From Phialocephala subalpina (taxonomy: Eukaryota; Ascomycota; Leotiomycetes; Helotiales; Mollisiaceae): a stretch of DNA of 49,778 nt. The stretch is taken from positions 175,122-224,899 of the forward strand of contig FJOG01000029.1 in NCBI GenBank assembly GCA_900073065.1, written 5' to 3'. Under the pieces are notes generated by a model. The model was not told the DNA's origin. It saw nothing but the letters and a program-made list of their open reading frames with translations, and ran no database searches. Position numbers and translations under genes: made by a program. Below are positions 35,915 through 46,624 of this stretch, in pieces (position 1 is the stretch's first letter; every line of letters starts with the position of its first letter).

Positions 35915-36731
35915 CGCCAATTTGATGCATTGTGTAAAGGCTACACAATCCTCAAACAAAGGCCAACAGAGAGCGGAGGCTTGCATGTATGTGTTGTATG
36001 TGTTCTGCATCAGCGCGAATCGTAATGAAGGCTATATCTGATCAGCAGAGGCAGGAAGAATTCGCATTATCCGATCTTGGAGAACTTGTCGTGAGTGCTT
36101 CGATGTGCAAGGTTTTTTTGCGGGAGTTGCTACTTCTGTATTTGTGCCGCGGTGGGAGGAACCGGCGTAGTAGGACCTGCTTACTTGTCAGTCGTGAACA
36201 ATGTACAGTACAACTTTGGGGACTGTGCTAGTGGGACCAAACATAGAGAATTTTCCACCGAAGCCATTGACTGCGCAATTCGTCGTAGCAAGAGAGATGT
36301 TGTTATTTCCATGGCCGTGGACGTGTTCGAGATTTGACGCAACTCACTTCACCTTGTGGAGATACTGTACCTACCTGTAACCATAGAACCTTAGGTACAT
36401 TTCTCCGTTCCCCTAGGCACGTGAATAGTTTCAAAGCCAGAGCACGTAGGAAAGTCTTGAGATTCAAAGACTCTCGTGGAGGCCATTGAATACTGAGAAT
36501 CTCTAGAAGTATGGTGCAATCGTTGAGCAGAGAAGAAGCTGTTGGAAGTTGAGACGGGAGCAAATGCTACCGCCGCAAATGACGCAGTGCCCACTAAAAT
36601 TTTGGCGGAACTCCAGCCTTGTAGACACCCAAATATTCTCCCACCTACAATCTCGCGATATTGCCCGACGTTTTAATTTACTGAGTATTCTTACATGGAT
36701 GTCTCTCTGCAGACCCAGTATCTGACCGACA
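35915..36731. other. Intergenic, no gene seen
   Basis: About 0.8 kb between the NLR stop and the helicase start. Overlapping short frames at 35989-36337 have no family resemblance. The last 100 bp serve as the helicase promoter/5' UTR. Confidence 0.4.
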
Positions 36732-39700
36732 ATGGTCAAGAAGGGGCAAGCAAAGGGTGGGAAGCCAGGGGGTGGCGGCGGTGCTAAAAAGCCTTCCCCC
36801 GCAACGACAGGAGGCGATGACAGCTTCATCGTCTTTTCGAACTCCGACAAAGATCCCAAACCGAAGCGGCCAGCAGCAAACAATGTAACTGCATCTGCGG
36901 CGGGCTCTGCGGGGCAGGATGGACCTGCGCTGGCAGGAGAGGCGCCCAAAAGACTTGATGTCAAGAAGATCATTGGTGGGGCATCATGGACTGGGAAGCT
37001 GCCGGTGAACATGCTGTCTGAGCATTGCCAAAAGCAGAGATGGGAGAAGCCAGAGTATACAATGGTATGTATCGCAGATCAATTGCGCGACATAGCTAAT
37101 TGTTCGTTTGCAGTCCAAGACGCCAGAAGGATACTCGTCCATGGTCATCCTCAAATCGAAGAACCCGAAGACACAAGAGCTCGTCCAGCTACAGCCCTTC
37201 AAACTTCCTCCTACACACAAGCATCTTGCTGCGAAACCTACAGCTCTCGAGGCGCGCCATTTTGCTGCAACCTACGCCCTCTTCCGAGTCTGTAGCATGC
37301 GAAACATACATATGATGCTTCCTCCCGACTATCGAGATCTATGGAAAGGAGAGTTCGAGGTGCTAAAGAAGGAAGATATCAAGGATGGCAGATCATGGAT
37401 GTACGAAGCGGATCCGTTCGCAGCCCTCCGTGAGAGAGAAGAGGCGAAAGCGACAATGGAGAAAAAGCGAGCGGAGCGCGAGAAGGCCAAAGAGAAGGCT
37501 TTGAACACGCCTGGCGGACCTGGCGGTGCCAATCTGGCCCTGCGCAACGGAGGCTCCAGTGGCACGAATGCTGGATCTCACAATCTGAATCGAGGATGGA
37601 CACGAGTGCCGAAAATTGAGATGGGCAAGCGCACACGCACGACAGTGGAAAGTCTGATTCGAAGGCATGCTATTTGGAATCCGCATGATGTCAAGATGTC
37701 AGAATTCCAAAAGCATTCAATTGTCAACGAATTCAAGACTCTTGAATTTCGACAAAGTCACGTCGAAGAAGCTGTCGAGGAATGTAAGGACCGAGAAGAG
37801 ACTCTTGAATGGCTGCTCATTCACGTACCAGAGGATGATCTTCCAAGATGGGCTCTACCAGAAGGCTATGTCGCTGGCATCAGTATGGCTAGCAGCGACT
37901 TGAAGAAGGAGGGTGCAATCAAGCGATTAGCGGAGGCAGGATACTCTCTTGATCTCTGCAAACAGATGTACGAGATGCACGGTGATGAAGGGAAGGCTGC
38001 AGAAGCATTGCAGGCAATTCTTCTCTCAAGTGGCCAAGATCAAGACATGCCTCAAGCTGAGGAGTCATGGGATACAGAAGATTCGAAAGAATTGTCAGAG
38101 GCCATATGGGAAGAAGAATTAACTAGTCTTCAGTCCGTCTTTGGCGAGAAATATTCAAGGCCTTCGAAGGATGTATGCCGAATCTGCATCAAACCGTCCA
38201 ATCGAGGTCGGCAAACCGAGGTTGACCCAGTCATCCAGATTAGGCGGACTCCTGAGTATCCTCAGAAACTTCCTGTTATCTTTGTTCACGCAGCCCTACC
38301 GGCATATATACGACTAAGCATGATGAAGCAAGCTTTGAACCATGCTGTTGATAATCTGGTTGGCGAACAGATGGTCTTTTTTCTCATAGATTGGATCGAG
38401 CAAAATTTCTACAGCATCGTCGAAAGGCCTGGTAAGCTTCGAGATGTATTTGCTGCTGCATCTACTGTCAGCGAGGTGCGCCCAGTTCATCGGAAGCGAC
38501 AAAAGGTGTCGAGGCACCCCAAGCCAATCACCTGGACTACCAATGAGAAGGGCAAGGACGATTGGACGAGACGCCAGACAGATCCGAAGCTGCAAGCTAG
38601 AATTCAAGATCGAAAGACGTTGCCTGCCTGGGAAATGAGAGAAATCATCATCGACACTGTTGAATCACATCAAGTCACTATCATTTCTGGAGAGACTGGC
38701 TCTGGTAAATCCACCCAGTCGGCTCAGTTCATCTTGGATGATCTGTACCAGAGAGCCCTGGGAGACTGCACCAAGATCATGTAAGTTGCCATTTCCTTCT
38801 GTCTTCAAAGTTTTATACTAAAAATTTTCAGATGCACACAACCACGAAGGATTTCTGCTCTAGGTCTTGCGGACCGTGTGAGTGACGAACGCTGTTCTGT
38901 CGTTGGCCAAGAAGTCGGCTACATCATCCGCGGCGAGTCAAAGGCAACACAGAACACCAAGATTACGTTTGTCACGACTGGTGTGCTGCTACGAAGACTA
39001 CAAACGTCAGGAGGCAGCAGCAACGACGTTGTTGCGAGTCTGGCAGATGTCAGTCATGTGATCATTGACGAAGTTCATGAGCGAAGTCTCGACACCGATT
39101 TCCTGCTGGTCCTTCTCAGAGATGTGCTGAAGAAGCGGAAGGACCTGAAGTTGATTCTCATGAGCGCTACTCTTGACGCTGGTGTCTTCGAGGATTATTT
39201 CAAGAGCATGGGCAAGGTCGGCAGGGTTGAGATCAGCGGCAGAACGTATCCCGTCGAAGATTACTACCTAGACGATGTTATCCAGATGACTGGCTTCAAT
39301 GCTGGTCGCGCAGGCAGACCTGATGAGAACGATACTGATACTGCCGGCATGGATTCGGACATTGCGGCCGCCATTCAGAGCATTGGCATGCGCATCAACT
39401 ACGATCTTATCACTCAGACAGTGAAGGAGATCGATGCTGACCTCTCACATTTGAAACAAAATGGCGGCATCCTGATATTTATGCCTGGTGTGGTTGAGAT
39501 CAATCGAACATTGGATTACCTACGGTCAATACCCAATCTCCACGTCCTTCCACTTCACGCATCTCTGCAGTCTGTAGAGCAACGTCGGGTGTTCCCTCAT
39601 GCTCCAGCTGGAAAGCGAAAAGTCGTCGTTGCGACCAATGTGGCAGAAACCTCCATCACAATCGACGACATTGTAGCTGTCATTGACACAGGACGCGTCA

Positions 39701-41078
39701 AGGAAACAAGCTACGATCCACAGAACAATATGCGAAAGCTCGAGGAAGTCTGGGCATCACGTGCAGCATGCAAGCAGAGACGCGGTCGAGCAGGTCGTGT
39801 TCAAGCTGGAAAGTGCTACAAGTTGTACACTCGCAATGCCGAAATGAGCAAGATGGCGGAGAGACCAGAACCCGAAATCAGAAGAGTGCCACTTGAGCAA
39901 CTCTGTCTTTCCGCCCGAGCAATGGGAATCAAGGCCGTCGGAGCATTCCTAGCAAGCGCTTTGACACCACCTGAGAGTATGGCCGTTGATGGTGCGATGG
40001 AATTGCTTGGAAGAATGGGTGCTCTTGATGGTGATGATCTCACTGCACTTGGTCGACACCTTTCTATGATCCCAGCAGATCTTCGATGTGGCAAGCTGAT
40101 GGTCTACGGTGCAATGTTCGGGTGTCTAGATGCATGCGTCACCATCGCCGCTATCCTCACGGTCAAATCTCCATTCGTTTCACCTCAGGACAAAAGAGAG
40201 GAAGCGAAAATTGCAAGATCACAATTCGCCAAGAATCAAGGCGACTTGATCGGAGACCTCAAAGCGTATGAACAATGGGACGAGATGGTCAGCAATCGAA
40301 GCATTCGACAAGGAGAAATCCGCAACTGGTGCTCAGAGAACTTCCTCTCGTACCAGACCCTGAACGACATCTCCTCTAACCGCACCCAATACCTCACCTC
40401 CCTCCGCGAGCTATCCTTTATCCCCACCTCACCTGCTGCCCTCGCTGCCATTAACAAAAGCAACTCGAATACTTCTCTCCTCCGCTCTCTCATCGCGGGA
40501 GCTTTCAATCCCCAGCTGGCACGTATCGATTTCCCCGACAAGAAATTTGCTCCTTCCATCTCTGGAGCTGTGGAGTTGGATCCCGAGGCGAAGACGATCA
40601 AGTATTTCAACCAAGAGAATGGCAGGGTATTTGTTCATCCTAGCTCGACAGTCTTCGATGCGCAAGGTTTCCCCGGGAATGCAGTATTCATGAGTTATTT
40701 TAACAAAATGGCAACAAGCAAAGTTTTCATTCGTGATTTAACACGTACGTCCCCTCCTTCCCTTCCCTCTCCCCCTTACTCCCTCCACCCTCTCACTTTA
40801 CATTACTGGCAATGCTAACAAACCCAGCATTCAACGCCTACACAGCGCTCCTCCTCTCCGGCCCCATAACCCTCGACACCCTAGGTCGCGGCCTTGTCGT
40901 CGACGGATGGCTACGACTCCGTGGTTGGGCGAGAATCGGTGTCCTGGTTAGTAGGTTGAGGGGAATGCTTGATGATGTGTTGGCGAGGAAGATTGATGAG
41001 CCGGAGTTGGATTTGGGTGGGAATGAGGTTGTGGGGTGTGTGTTGCATTTGGTGGAGTTGGATGGTTTGGATCAGTAG
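36732..41078 (+). CDS. DExH-box (DEAH/RHA) RNA helicase with RWD domain
   Basis: Four exons (36732-37064, 37114-38780, 38832-40744, 40828-41078) give 1,387 residues. Order of domains: Gly/Lys-rich start; UBA-like helices; RWD domain around IWEEELTSLQSVFGEKYS; RecA1 with motif I GETGSGKST (about 637), Ia TQPRRISALGLADRV, II DEVH (746-749), III MSATLDAGVFEDYF; RecA2 with motifs IV-VI (ILIFMPGVVEI, VVVATNVAETSITIDDI, CKQRRGRAGRVQAGKCYKLY); then HA2/ratchet and OB-fold regions. The layout matches the DHX29/DHX57 class and its fungal orthologues (yeast YLR419W-like), ATP-driven 3'-to-5' remodelers of RNA linked to translation. A conserved single-copy type gene and a good anchor for synteny. It uses no odd codons or splice sites. 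Confidence 0.93.
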
Positions 41079-41509
41079 GCTGTCACGTGTGGTAAGACAG
41101 TGGAAAGGGGGAGATTTGGATATGAGGTTGATGGACCTGATGGTGTGAATCGAGGAACTGAAATGCGGCTCTAGCAAGCGTGGGAGTGGGCTGGTGCTCA
41201 TAATGTTCCAAGATGAACGGTACATTGGATATAGTCACGGCTCACGAATGCCAGGGAAAACTCTTCCGTAAAGGTTGGATACGCATGAGGCTCAGACAGG
41301 GGCGCAACGGTATGAATTAGAGGTTGCATTGACGGGAGAAGCATATAGATGGTGTTGCATCCCCTCGTTGAAATTTACAGATTCTTTGCACTATTTTGCG
41401 CTTCTTTGCTACTTGTTACACAAGATTCTCGCTCGACTCATTGGTCTTCGCTAGACCGCCTCGCTCGATTTTCACGCTACGCCCTCGACGACGCCCTCTC
41501 GCCCTCATT
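41079..41509. other. Promoter region of broken C2H2 gene
   Basis: No gene seen. The 60 bp before the ATG at 41510 resemble the equivalent part upstream of the paralogue at 46625 (shared CGCTACGCCCTCGACG), which argues that both genes arose by duplication including promoter sequence. Confidence 0.5.
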
Positions 41510-41681
41510 ATGCAGGACGGGCGCCCTCAATCTGAACGCAGCCAGTCATCTAACCCCGAAATGGAGTTTGAGGGCGACGTTGGGGTCAAGTGAGGTTTTT
41601 TTTTTTGAGGCTAATTCTCCAGCGCCCGATCATGTCACGCCCTGCAGTTGCGTGCATATGCATGTCTGGTGGGAAACGAGT

Positions 41682-42480
41682 TGAGTCGAATCGACTCTTC
41701 TGGTACAAGATGGCACACTAGAGGTGTGTGGGTGATTAGGTAGATCTTAGGGGCGAAAGTTAGTTGCCCTTGTAGCAATGGCACCTAACCTCAGCCCCTA
41801 ACGGAACCAGGTGATAGAGGAATGACATGTGATTTTCGCTTAACCAGTAAGGGCAGGTTGAGTGGGTCCTCCTTGTTTATATATACTCTAGGGTCTTCCC
41901 CAGATCTCTCTGGTGTCCCCAGAGATCCCCAGGTGTCTTCGGAGAAGTTGGGAGTGGGTGTTTAGTCCGGAGTCAGTTTGTGTGTTACAGGTGTGTGAAA
42001 GAAAGGTTTACGGCTGTTGTCTGTTTTTACAGAGTGAGTGAGAGGTGGCGACAGGAGGAGTCGATGAGGCTGAGAGGCCTGTGGTGGTTCGGGCTGGGTT
42101 GGAAATAGCAGGTGCGAGAGTGGGAGTATTTGAGTTGATCTACGTTGTTGCGGAGGGTGACGGGTCGACGAGTTTCGAGGAGAGATTGGGAGTGGCTTTG
42201 CCAGCTCGTGCTCAGTATCGTTTGAGTTTTGCTTGTCATCAGGGCATGAGAGTTGTACGGTTTATTGTCTTGGTTCAACTCGGAGAGCGGCAGACCTGGG
42301 CTGCGGTTTTGGGCTGGTTGGCGCCGTTATTGGCTATGGAGCCGTACTGTGCGAGACTTTGTCAGCCGGCTGAGGGTCAGACGGGTGATGAGTTATTGTA
42401 CGAGAAGTTGGATGAGTTTGAGCGCTGGGATGAGAAAGTTCGACCGCTGGAGCGGGAGCGGGAGCTGGAGTTAGAGGAGG
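41682..42480 (+). mobile_element. Probable truncated retroelement (LTR-like segment plus gag-like ORF start)
   Basis: The block separates exon 1 and the body of the broken zinc-finger gene. From 41682 (TG) to 42031 (CA), about 350 bp has LTR-like layout: a palindrome at the start (GAGTCGA-A-TCGACTC), a TATATATA box near 41877, repeated CCCCAGAG blocks, and a TGTTTTTACA end. Immediately after, from about 42045, an open frame reads ATGGVDEAERPVVVRAGLEI and later EGQTGDELLYEKLDEFERWD, an Arg/Glu-rich acidic/basic protein resembling proteins carried by fungal repeats. No second LTR or pol region exists, and GC content is normal, so it was not RIP-mutated. Element class is uncertain. Confidence 0.4.
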
Positions 42481-42676
42481 CGGAGAGCGATATGAATATG
42501 TCGAGTGTCACTCTTTCTTCAAATCATCTTCAGTCCATATTTCCATCGACTTTATCATCAGAAAGTCACTATGATGGCAACATATCCTCTGAGGATTTGC
42601 AGATAGTCGATCCCAATGCTCATTCCCAAGTCTCTCGCATACCACATATCCCAAATGAAGTGGCAGGTTTCCCATT

Positions 42677-43176
42677 CGTTGATCAAAACATCTCTGGTTT
42701 TGACGTCCCTTTCCAAACCCCTAGTTCTAGCCATTCAGATCTAGTGCTAGGACTTGAACACTTTCAGGAACTCGATCCATCTTCGGCGAAGGATGCAAAT
42801 GATCATGCGATATCAAGCAGTGGTGAATGGGAAGTATCAAGCTATTTCCTGAATTCTCCCACAGCAAGTCCTTTCCAGCAGAGACCTCTTCCTTCATCTA
42901 TGGTGCAGAACCCATTCAACAACCAACGTTGATCAAAACATCTCTGGTTTTGACGTCCCTTTCCAAACCCCTAGTTCTAGCCATTCAGATCTAGTGCTAG
43001 GACTTGAACACTTTCAGGAACTCGATCCATCTTCGGCGAAGGATGCAAATGATCATGCGATATCAAGCAGTGGTGAATGGGAAGTATCAAGCTATTTCCT
43101 GAATTCTCCCACAGCAAGTCCTTTCCAGCAGAGACCTCTTCCTTCATCTATGGTGCAGAACCCATTCAACAACCAA
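42677..43176 (+). repeat. Perfect tandem duplication, 2 x 250 bp
   Basis: Copy 1 (42677-42926) and copy 2 (42927-43176) appear identical over all 250 bp, starting CGTTGATCAAAACATC and ending TTCAACAACCAA. Because 250 is not a multiple of three, the second copy is out of frame. Identity suggests a very recent event or an assembly artefact. Confidence 0.93.
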
Positions 43177-43346
43177 GCAAGCATGATCGGATCCGTCACG
43201 AGAACAGCGTTCACAATATGCAGGGCACGCAACTTTGCCCTGTTCCTGGATGCGTCAAGAGCCAGGGTGTTGGATACAGTCGTGCTGACAAGGTCACTGA
43301 GCACTTATGGAAGAAGCATGCGGATTTGGGGTATACGAAGGCTTAA

Positions 43347-44437
43347 GTGGTTCGATATGGGGAGTTAGATATGAGAGTAAGCGTGGGTTGGGGGTTGGTG
43401 GGAAGGGGGGCATTCAGGGACGATGGGAAAAGATGTTAACGGCCGAATTTCCTTGCGATTTTCAATACGCTCTTTATTTCGTTAACTTCTTTGCTTCCTT
43501 GAAATGACTTTCAGATTATTCATTATCTACTTGGAATTGAAATGATGGATGCGAAATGCTAGATATGTTTGAACCTTCACAAATATCTTTTGTTGTCACC
43601 TTCTCGTCTCGGAACCTGCATTCGATGAGGATGGTTCGTTCCTACAGTATCTTCAGCAACTTCGATGCAAGAAATCCAAGCATCGGGAAGGTGCTCCTAA
43701 AAGAGCATACCTTCCACTTCCCTCTCGTCCCCTCCTTCCTCTGGCTCTGCAATCTTCTATTCAAACCGGCATGAGCAGTTCAAAGGGCTCTAGGGAAAAG
43801 AAGATTTCTCCATGCCGGAAGTGGACTTCGGTTTTCTTTGTTCTTTCATTCTGGATTGGGAAACTGCAGGTGTGTGCCTTTCCCTTCGCAGCGATCAGCT
43901 GATTACGTGACGCGTCAACACTAGCGTCATTTCCTCCCACAAGCCTTCCCCTCTTTCTTCCCAACTTCTCTTCCCTTTCATCAGCAACCCCCGAAACACG
44001 AAATCCTCTGAACCTCTTTCGTCTGCCAGCCTCAGCGCGCGCAGAAACACTTTACAAGTCCTTCTCTACGATCGATTACCACGTGTGATCGACTCTTCAT
44101 CTTCGTCTCCTCGCCTTCAACGTTGAGGTCAGAATCCCCTTCAACCACGCGTCGCCTATTCCACCTTCTGCAACGAGCCTCACCAGCACTCAGCGGTTCC
44201 ACAGAGGCAAGTCACATCTTCACTTTCGCATGCAACGCTTTCAATCTTCCCGCCTTGCCTAGACTTTCTAGAGCTCACTTTCCGTGAGCAAGGATGGCCG
44301 TTGGCAGATACCAGGAGACTTTCCCGGATGCAGTGCAGTATCTCAGCCTAACATATCCCTCTCGATTGTCCTCGACAAGCTGGGGGATTTGAAACACTAT
44401 TCACATGAGCATTCATGCTCACTTGAAGCCAGTCAAC
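43347..44437. other. Long promoter/5' UTR region of RNase H-like gene
   Basis: About 1.1 kb without a supported gene. From about 43920 to 44280 it is strongly CT-rich with CCTTCCCC and CAACC tracts, as in promoters of well-expressed filamentous fungal genes. A short upstream frame at 44284 overlaps the likely 5' UTR. Confidence 0.5.
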
Positions 44438-45957
44438 ATGCCGCAGTCCAAGAAATCTGCTGGTAAGGCCAAGAAGGTCAAAGCTGAGCCGAAGATCAAG
44501 ACTGAGTCCCCCGAACCATCAACACCATCGGTCCCACAAATGCCATACTCTGCTGGTCCTATCTCAATGGTGAGATTGTGTGACGACAACTGCGGCGCCT
44601 CGGGTGTGAAGCCTGAGCCTATTGATCCATCGCTGCAATCATCCGCGGGCATTACAACCTTCGTCAGCTTGTGTGATGGAAAGACAGTCTATCAGTTCAC
44701 AGACAAGGTAAGTTCATCTTCTGCGAGCACCATACTCCTCTGTTTTAACAGTCCTAAATATCCCGAGGCTTTGGGACATTCTCTAATACCGAGATAGGAC
44801 CAACTCTTTGATCCAACCACCGAGCCACGATATGCCAACGACCTCGGCCAGCCATACCTCCTTCTCAAATACAACCCTATCTTGCAGGTTAACCACATGC
44901 ATGTCGGACTGGAGTATGGCGGAGGCAAGCCCACCTGAATGTCCCCAACCTCCTGGGACATTCTACTGACACCAAAACCTGTTATAGACCACGTCCATAA
45001 TGGCATCAAGTGCGCTGATCAAGATACGGTTGTGATGATAGTCGGTGGTCGTACTATGGGTGGTTATACTGCTGCAGCTCGGTACTTTGGCCCTAAATCT
45101 GAGCACAACCGCAACAGTTTTGTTGCTCCTGAGACGGCCAAGCCACTGATCGACCAGATCCTCGCCCAAACATGCCTTGGTGAGTCCTCCATCCTAGATT
45201 ATGGCCTAGAAAGTCCCGGCAAAGCTGGGAGATTGAACTCGCTACTTGATGGCACATTCTGACGAATCAAACAGGCTGCAACACTCTTCGTCAGCTCTTT
45301 AAGGACAAGCCAAAGATCAAGAAGGGATATATCATGACCAGTTCGGATGCTTTGATTCAAGGAGTGTCGAACATCTTCGAATGGACTAAGAACGGCTTTC
45401 CTGCTACCCTCCCCGAGGGCATGTCGCAAGAGCTGCTTGGACTTCTGCGCGGTCATCTTCAAGACTTTGACACTCGTGGCTTCGAAGTCAAGTTCTGGAA
45501 GGTCGCCCCAGAATTCATTACTGGTAAGCCCGCTTTCTTAATTTCCCGAGGCTCCTGAAATATTCTACTGACACCAAAACAGGTCCGACCTTTCCATCCG
45601 AAAACCAATTGCTCGACTTCTTCGATGCTCCCCATGAAACCGATGTTAGCACATGCCACTGCACTGACTGTATGGACCGAAAGCAGTACGCTGAGCTCAA
45701 ATTCGCAAAGTATGGAATGGCCTGCTGCCCCTGCGAATTCGGCAAGCTGCTAGCAAAGAAGTACGGAAAACTCAAGAAGGTGAGTTTTAATTGTCCAAAG
45801 ACTGCTGGGACATTCTACTCTACTCTTGGAAGAGCTTACTAACACCGAGATCTAGGGCGACAAGTTTGTGATCACTAACAATACCGGTGTTACGGAGGCT
45901 ACGGTGATCATGCGCGTTGATGCCAAGGGTATGGTTTTCCAACATGCGTCTGCCTGA
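44438..45957 (+). CDS. RNase H-like fold protein, catalytic acids apparently lost
   Basis: Six exons (44438-44707, 44798-44924, 44988-45179, 45275-45523, 45583-45779, 45856-45957) give 378 residues in one frame. The first 35 residues are Lys-rich (KKSAGKAKKVKAEPKIKTE), a likely nuclear/nucleic-acid-binding tail. The core follows the RNase H1 pattern: DTVVMIVGGRTMGGYTAAAR where the enzyme has TDGAC, then YIMTSSDALIQGVSNIFEWT plus KNGF where the enzyme has TDSxYV-x-G-W-x-NG, then GFEVKFWKVAPEF for the last core strand. The first Asp is Gly and the second is Ser, so cleavage is unlikely. The C-terminus has Cys clusters (TCHCTDCMD and CCPC) that could bind zinc. The ATG at 44438 is preferred over 44405. 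All five introns share sequence (separate entry). Confidence 0.78.
44708..45855 (+). repeat. Family of five related introns (introner-like)
   Basis: Introns 44708-44797, 44925-44987, 45180-45274, 45524-45582 and 45780-45855 lie in one gene yet share sequence towards their 3' ends. The shared core is GGGACATTCTACTGACACC or close variants (introns 1, 2 and 5 have GGGACATTCT; intron 3 has GGCACATTCTGACG; intron 4 has AATATTCTACTGACACC). Introns 1 and 4 also share CCCGAGGCT upstream of it, introns 2 and 4 share ACACCAAAAC, and introns 1 and 5 share ACCGAGAT before the acceptor. Ordinary introns do not resemble one another, so copy-paste intron gain (introner-like element) is the simplest reading. 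Intron 2 needs a GC donor. Confidence 0.78.
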
Positions 45958-46624
45958 TTGGTATCTATGAGGCCGCGGCCAGATCTACTGCATTCACTGC
46001 TGTTCTGACCAGCAAGCCATCATTATTGCGTTGAGGTTGGGAGCGTCGGACAAATGGACACGGGTTGAGAACCAATAATGACGTGTACGAATTATGATGG
46101 AGTGTTCGCATGGCTAGGCGCAAATATGGAGTACAAGCTCTCGTGGCTGTAGATAGCTTGCACTGGGATTATGGGTTGCCGTTGATGTGTGGGTTGCATC
46201 TTACCCTCCAACTTTGCTTGTATGATAATGATCATGGTCTATTTGCAAAATTGAAAGGCTCTCGTCCACTACACAGCGGCGTTTGATTTGTGAGAGTTCT
46301 TCTAAATGTAGGAGTAGATCGTTTCAATTCAGACCACATTAGGTGCCACGAGCTCTAAGAAAGGCTGTGACCTTAGCGTCTGGTATCGGCGAGAGCGAGT
46401 GGTGCAACGCCGAATCGTGGCTGGCACAACAGCGCGACTCCTGAAAGGTCTCTGGAAAGCATATAGGCACGGCCTTCCCCCCTCATTATTCGAATGATTT
46501 TTACTTTGCTTGAACCTATCATTGTCCATCCTTCGGGACGACTCCGACAGCCTCACTCCCTTTACCGCACAAGTTTTCCAGAAAGCCTCGCTTCTTTCGC
46601 GCTACGCCCTCGACGCCCTACATC
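45958..46624. other. Intergenic region before paralogous C2H2 gene
   Basis: About 0.67 kb with the RNase H-like 3' UTR and the C2H2 promoter. The last 60 bp resemble the sequence upstream of 41510. Confidence 0.45.

Larger units (their letters stand above)
41510..43346 (+). pseudogene. C2H2 zinc-finger gene broken by insertion and 250-bp tandem duplication
   Basis: Exon 1 (41510-41589, MQDGRPQSERSQSSNPEMEF) is the counterpart of exon 1 of the intact paralogue (46625-46713). Both end in the same phase at GGxGV. The rest of the gene resumes only near 42486 (MSSVTLSSNHLQSIFPST), because retroelement-like sequence lies between. The C-terminal finger, CPVPGCVKSQ then RADKVTEHLWKKHADLGY, is readable at 43170-43346, but the first finger has lost its cysteine half: the sequence jumps from the low-complexity region to SKHDRIRHENSVH. 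A perfect 250-bp tandem duplication (42677-43176) puts a stop at 42930-42932 and shifts frame. The product cannot be a normal two-finger protein. Confidence 0.7.

Noticed and set aside
38314..40665. Minus-strand frames within the helicase gene
   Set aside because: Shadows of a well-conserved plus-strand coding region with complete helicase motifs.
41683..41697. Near-perfect palindrome GAGTCGAATCGACTC as an operator or origin
   Set aside because: A single short palindrome at the edge of the LTR-like block; no second copy nearby and no independent sign of regulation.
42045..42480. Ordinary host gene encoding the Arg/Glu-rich protein
   Set aside because: Not fully excluded, but it interrupts the duplicated C2H2 gene and follows an LTR-like block, so a mobile origin is more economical.
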